From JBOGEB01 sp050743125 (GTDB lineage: Bacteria > Actinomycetota > Nitriliruptoria > Euzebyales > Egibacteraceae): 5,383 nucleotides of DNA. The DNA is taken from contig JBOGEB010000250.1 of the NCBI GenBank assembly GCA_050743125.1, positions 1-5,383 of the forward strand. The letters run 5' to 3'. Of the stretch, positions 4,891 through 5,383 are shown piece after piece. Every line of letters begins with the position of its first letter. Positions within the stretch are counted from its first letter, which is position 1. Under the pieces are notes generated by a model. It was given only the letters and a program-made list of their open reading frames with translations. It searched no databases and was not told the DNA's origin. The position numbers and the translations under genes were made by a program.

Positions 4891-4996
4891 TGAGATGCCT
4901 ACAGGGCGGTCGGCAAGTCGGAGGATGCTCGTGGACGCGCGGAGGCGTCCGTCCGAGCGTGGGCGCGTTGAGGTGCCTGCAGGCGTGTGAGGTGCC
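4891..4996. repeat. Three degenerate TGAGGTGCC direct repeats
   Basis: TGAGATGCCTACAGGGCG (4891-4908), TGAGGTGCCTGCAGGCG (4969-4985) and the shorter TGAGGTGCC (4988-4996) share a core. The second contains the 10-bp palindrome GCCTGCAGGC (4975-4984). They lie next to the IS remnant and may be protein-binding repeats or debris of older insertions. Confidence 0.3.
4933..4950. repeat. GC-rich hairpin, 6-bp stem
   Basis: GGACGC (4933-4938) and GCGTCC (4945-4950) pair around GCGGAG. No T-tract is present. It may be a weak terminator or chance structure in GC-rich DNA. Confidence 0.25.
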
Positions 4997-5096
4997 ACGT
5001 GGGGGGGACGACGGCAGGGCGGACGAGTGTCAGAGGCGTGAACGGGCGCGCCAGCACAGATCTGGCTGATCGTGTGCGCCTGTGGGACGAAGAGGC

Positions 5097-5383
5097 TTAC
5101 AGGCCCAGCAGCGCGAGCGCCCGGGCGGGGGGCATGCCGCCCAGCGCAGCCTCTGGGCGATGTTGGCCGCGCCTGCCAGGCGCAGCACGCCGATCGCGAG
5201 GTCGCGCAGTGTGGCCGTCACCCGTGGGCCTGACCCGGTGCGGACTTGGGAGCGGTCCTCGTCGAACGTGACGTCGCGGACCCAGCGCAGGCCGTTGGCG
5301 ATGCCCCATCGGCCTCGAGCCAGGCCCGCCAGACGGGCGGGACTCGCCTTGTCTGCTGCCATGCTGGTCAGCCCGTAGACGGT
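5097..5383 (-). pseudogene. ISAs1-family transposase, C-terminal fragment, frameshifted and lacking the conserved Glu
   Basis: The minus-strand frame is open at the window edge and reads TVYGLTSM, then RGRWGIANGLRWVRDVTF-DED, then RTGSGPRVTATLRDLAIGVL and RLAGAANIAQRLR. This is the characteristic C-terminal block of ISAs1-family DDE transposases (R-x-HW-x-IEN-x-LHW-x2-DV-x-F-x-ED, then RTG.GP...LRNLAI..LRLAG..NIA). Two defects are visible. The codon that is Glu in the usual IEN motif, the presumed third catalytic acid, is GCC (Ala, 5297-5299). The frame is broken near the end: adding one C to the minus-strand C6 run (G6 at 5127-5132 on the plus strand) restores the family-like end PPARALALLGL with a TAA at 5097-5099. 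As written, the long frame runs on past this to about 5030 with unrelated sequence. The copy is probably inactive even if the frameshift is an artefact. The catalytic Asp residues and N-terminus lie outside the window. Confidence 0.88.
5127..5132 (-). other. G6 (C6 on the coding strand) tract at the transposase frameshift
   Basis: Frame bookkeeping requires one more C on the coding strand here to link RLRWAAC to PPARALALLGL and the expected stop. This is the second six-base G tract in the window that sits exactly at a frame break. Confidence 0.7.

Larger units (their letters stand above)
4729..5096. other. Non-coding stretch between the DUF2335 cassette and the IS fragment
   Basis: I see no convincing gene. 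Short open frames here lack ribosome binding sites and recognisable sequence. Contents: a TATATA at 4753-4758 (minus-strand position fits a -10 box for the cassette, but no good -35 is visible), a GC-rich hairpin at 4933-4950, and short degenerate direct repeats at 4891-4996. The outer end of the IS should lie toward the right of this stretch, but I could not identify its terminal inverted repeat. Confidence 0.5.
5000..5383 (-). mobile_element. Left part of an ISAs1-family insertion sequence, boundary approximate
   Basis: The element is inferred from the transposase C-terminus. It continues beyond the right edge of the window. The left boundary should lie some tens of bases left of the TAA at 5097, but I could not recognise the terminal inverted repeat or a target duplication, so 5000 is only an outer estimate. 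Confidence 0.5.

Noticed and set aside
4787..5069. Short plus-strand frames in the spacer before the IS
   Set aside because: They are Gly/Arg-rich, without start signals, and run over hairpins and repeats.
1..5383. CRISPR array, tRNA or rRNA
   Set aside because: No regularly spaced identical repeats of CRISPR type, no cloverleaf with a CCA-type acceptor, and no rRNA-like conserved stretch were seen.

Overview
The window looks like accessory DNA from a high-GC actinobacterium. Codons favour G or C at the third position, GTG starts are frequent, and a secreted PD40/TolB-like protein and an ISAs1-family transposase are present. The genus cannot be fixed from the sequence. No rRNA, tRNA or CRISPR array was seen.

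Layout. (1) Bases 1-1059, plus strand: the C-terminal end of a larger, probably all-helical protein, cut by the window edge and broken by one extra G in a G6 tract (669-674). (2) Bases 1060-1430: a gene-poor spacer with two hairpins and short motifs that recur, in the same order, at 3771-3867. (3) Bases 1431-3234, plus strand: a two-gene unit. The first gene encodes a signal peptide, a six-bladed PD40 propeller, one transmembrane helix and a basic cytoplasmic tail. The second starts on the last base of the first gene's stop codon and encodes an unrecognised soluble protein. That reading frame stops early at 3058, but a one-base shift restores about 60 further plausible residues to 3234. (4) Bases 3235-3803: poorly assignable sequence with one weak candidate gene, a near-perfect 24-bp palindrome and GC-rich hairpins. 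(5) Bases 3804-4728, minus strand: an overlapping two-gene cassette of an unrecognised soluble protein followed by a DUF2335 membrane protein, with lower-GC codon usage than its surroundings. (6) Bases 4729-5096: non-coding sequence with short repeats. (7) Bases 5097-5383, minus strand: the C-terminal end of an ISAs1-family transposase that has lost the expected Glu of its conserved motif and carries a one-base deletion in a C/G tract.

How the parts may work together. The propeller-TM protein and its translationally coupled partner could form an envelope sensor with a cytoplasmic effector. The DUF2335 protein and its overlapping partner look like a second membrane/soluble pair. Both readings rest on gene arrangement and topology only. 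Three separate frame breaks in 5.4 kb, two of them at six-base G tracts, mean that sequencing or assembly error and true gene decay must be separated before any of the broken genes is interpreted.
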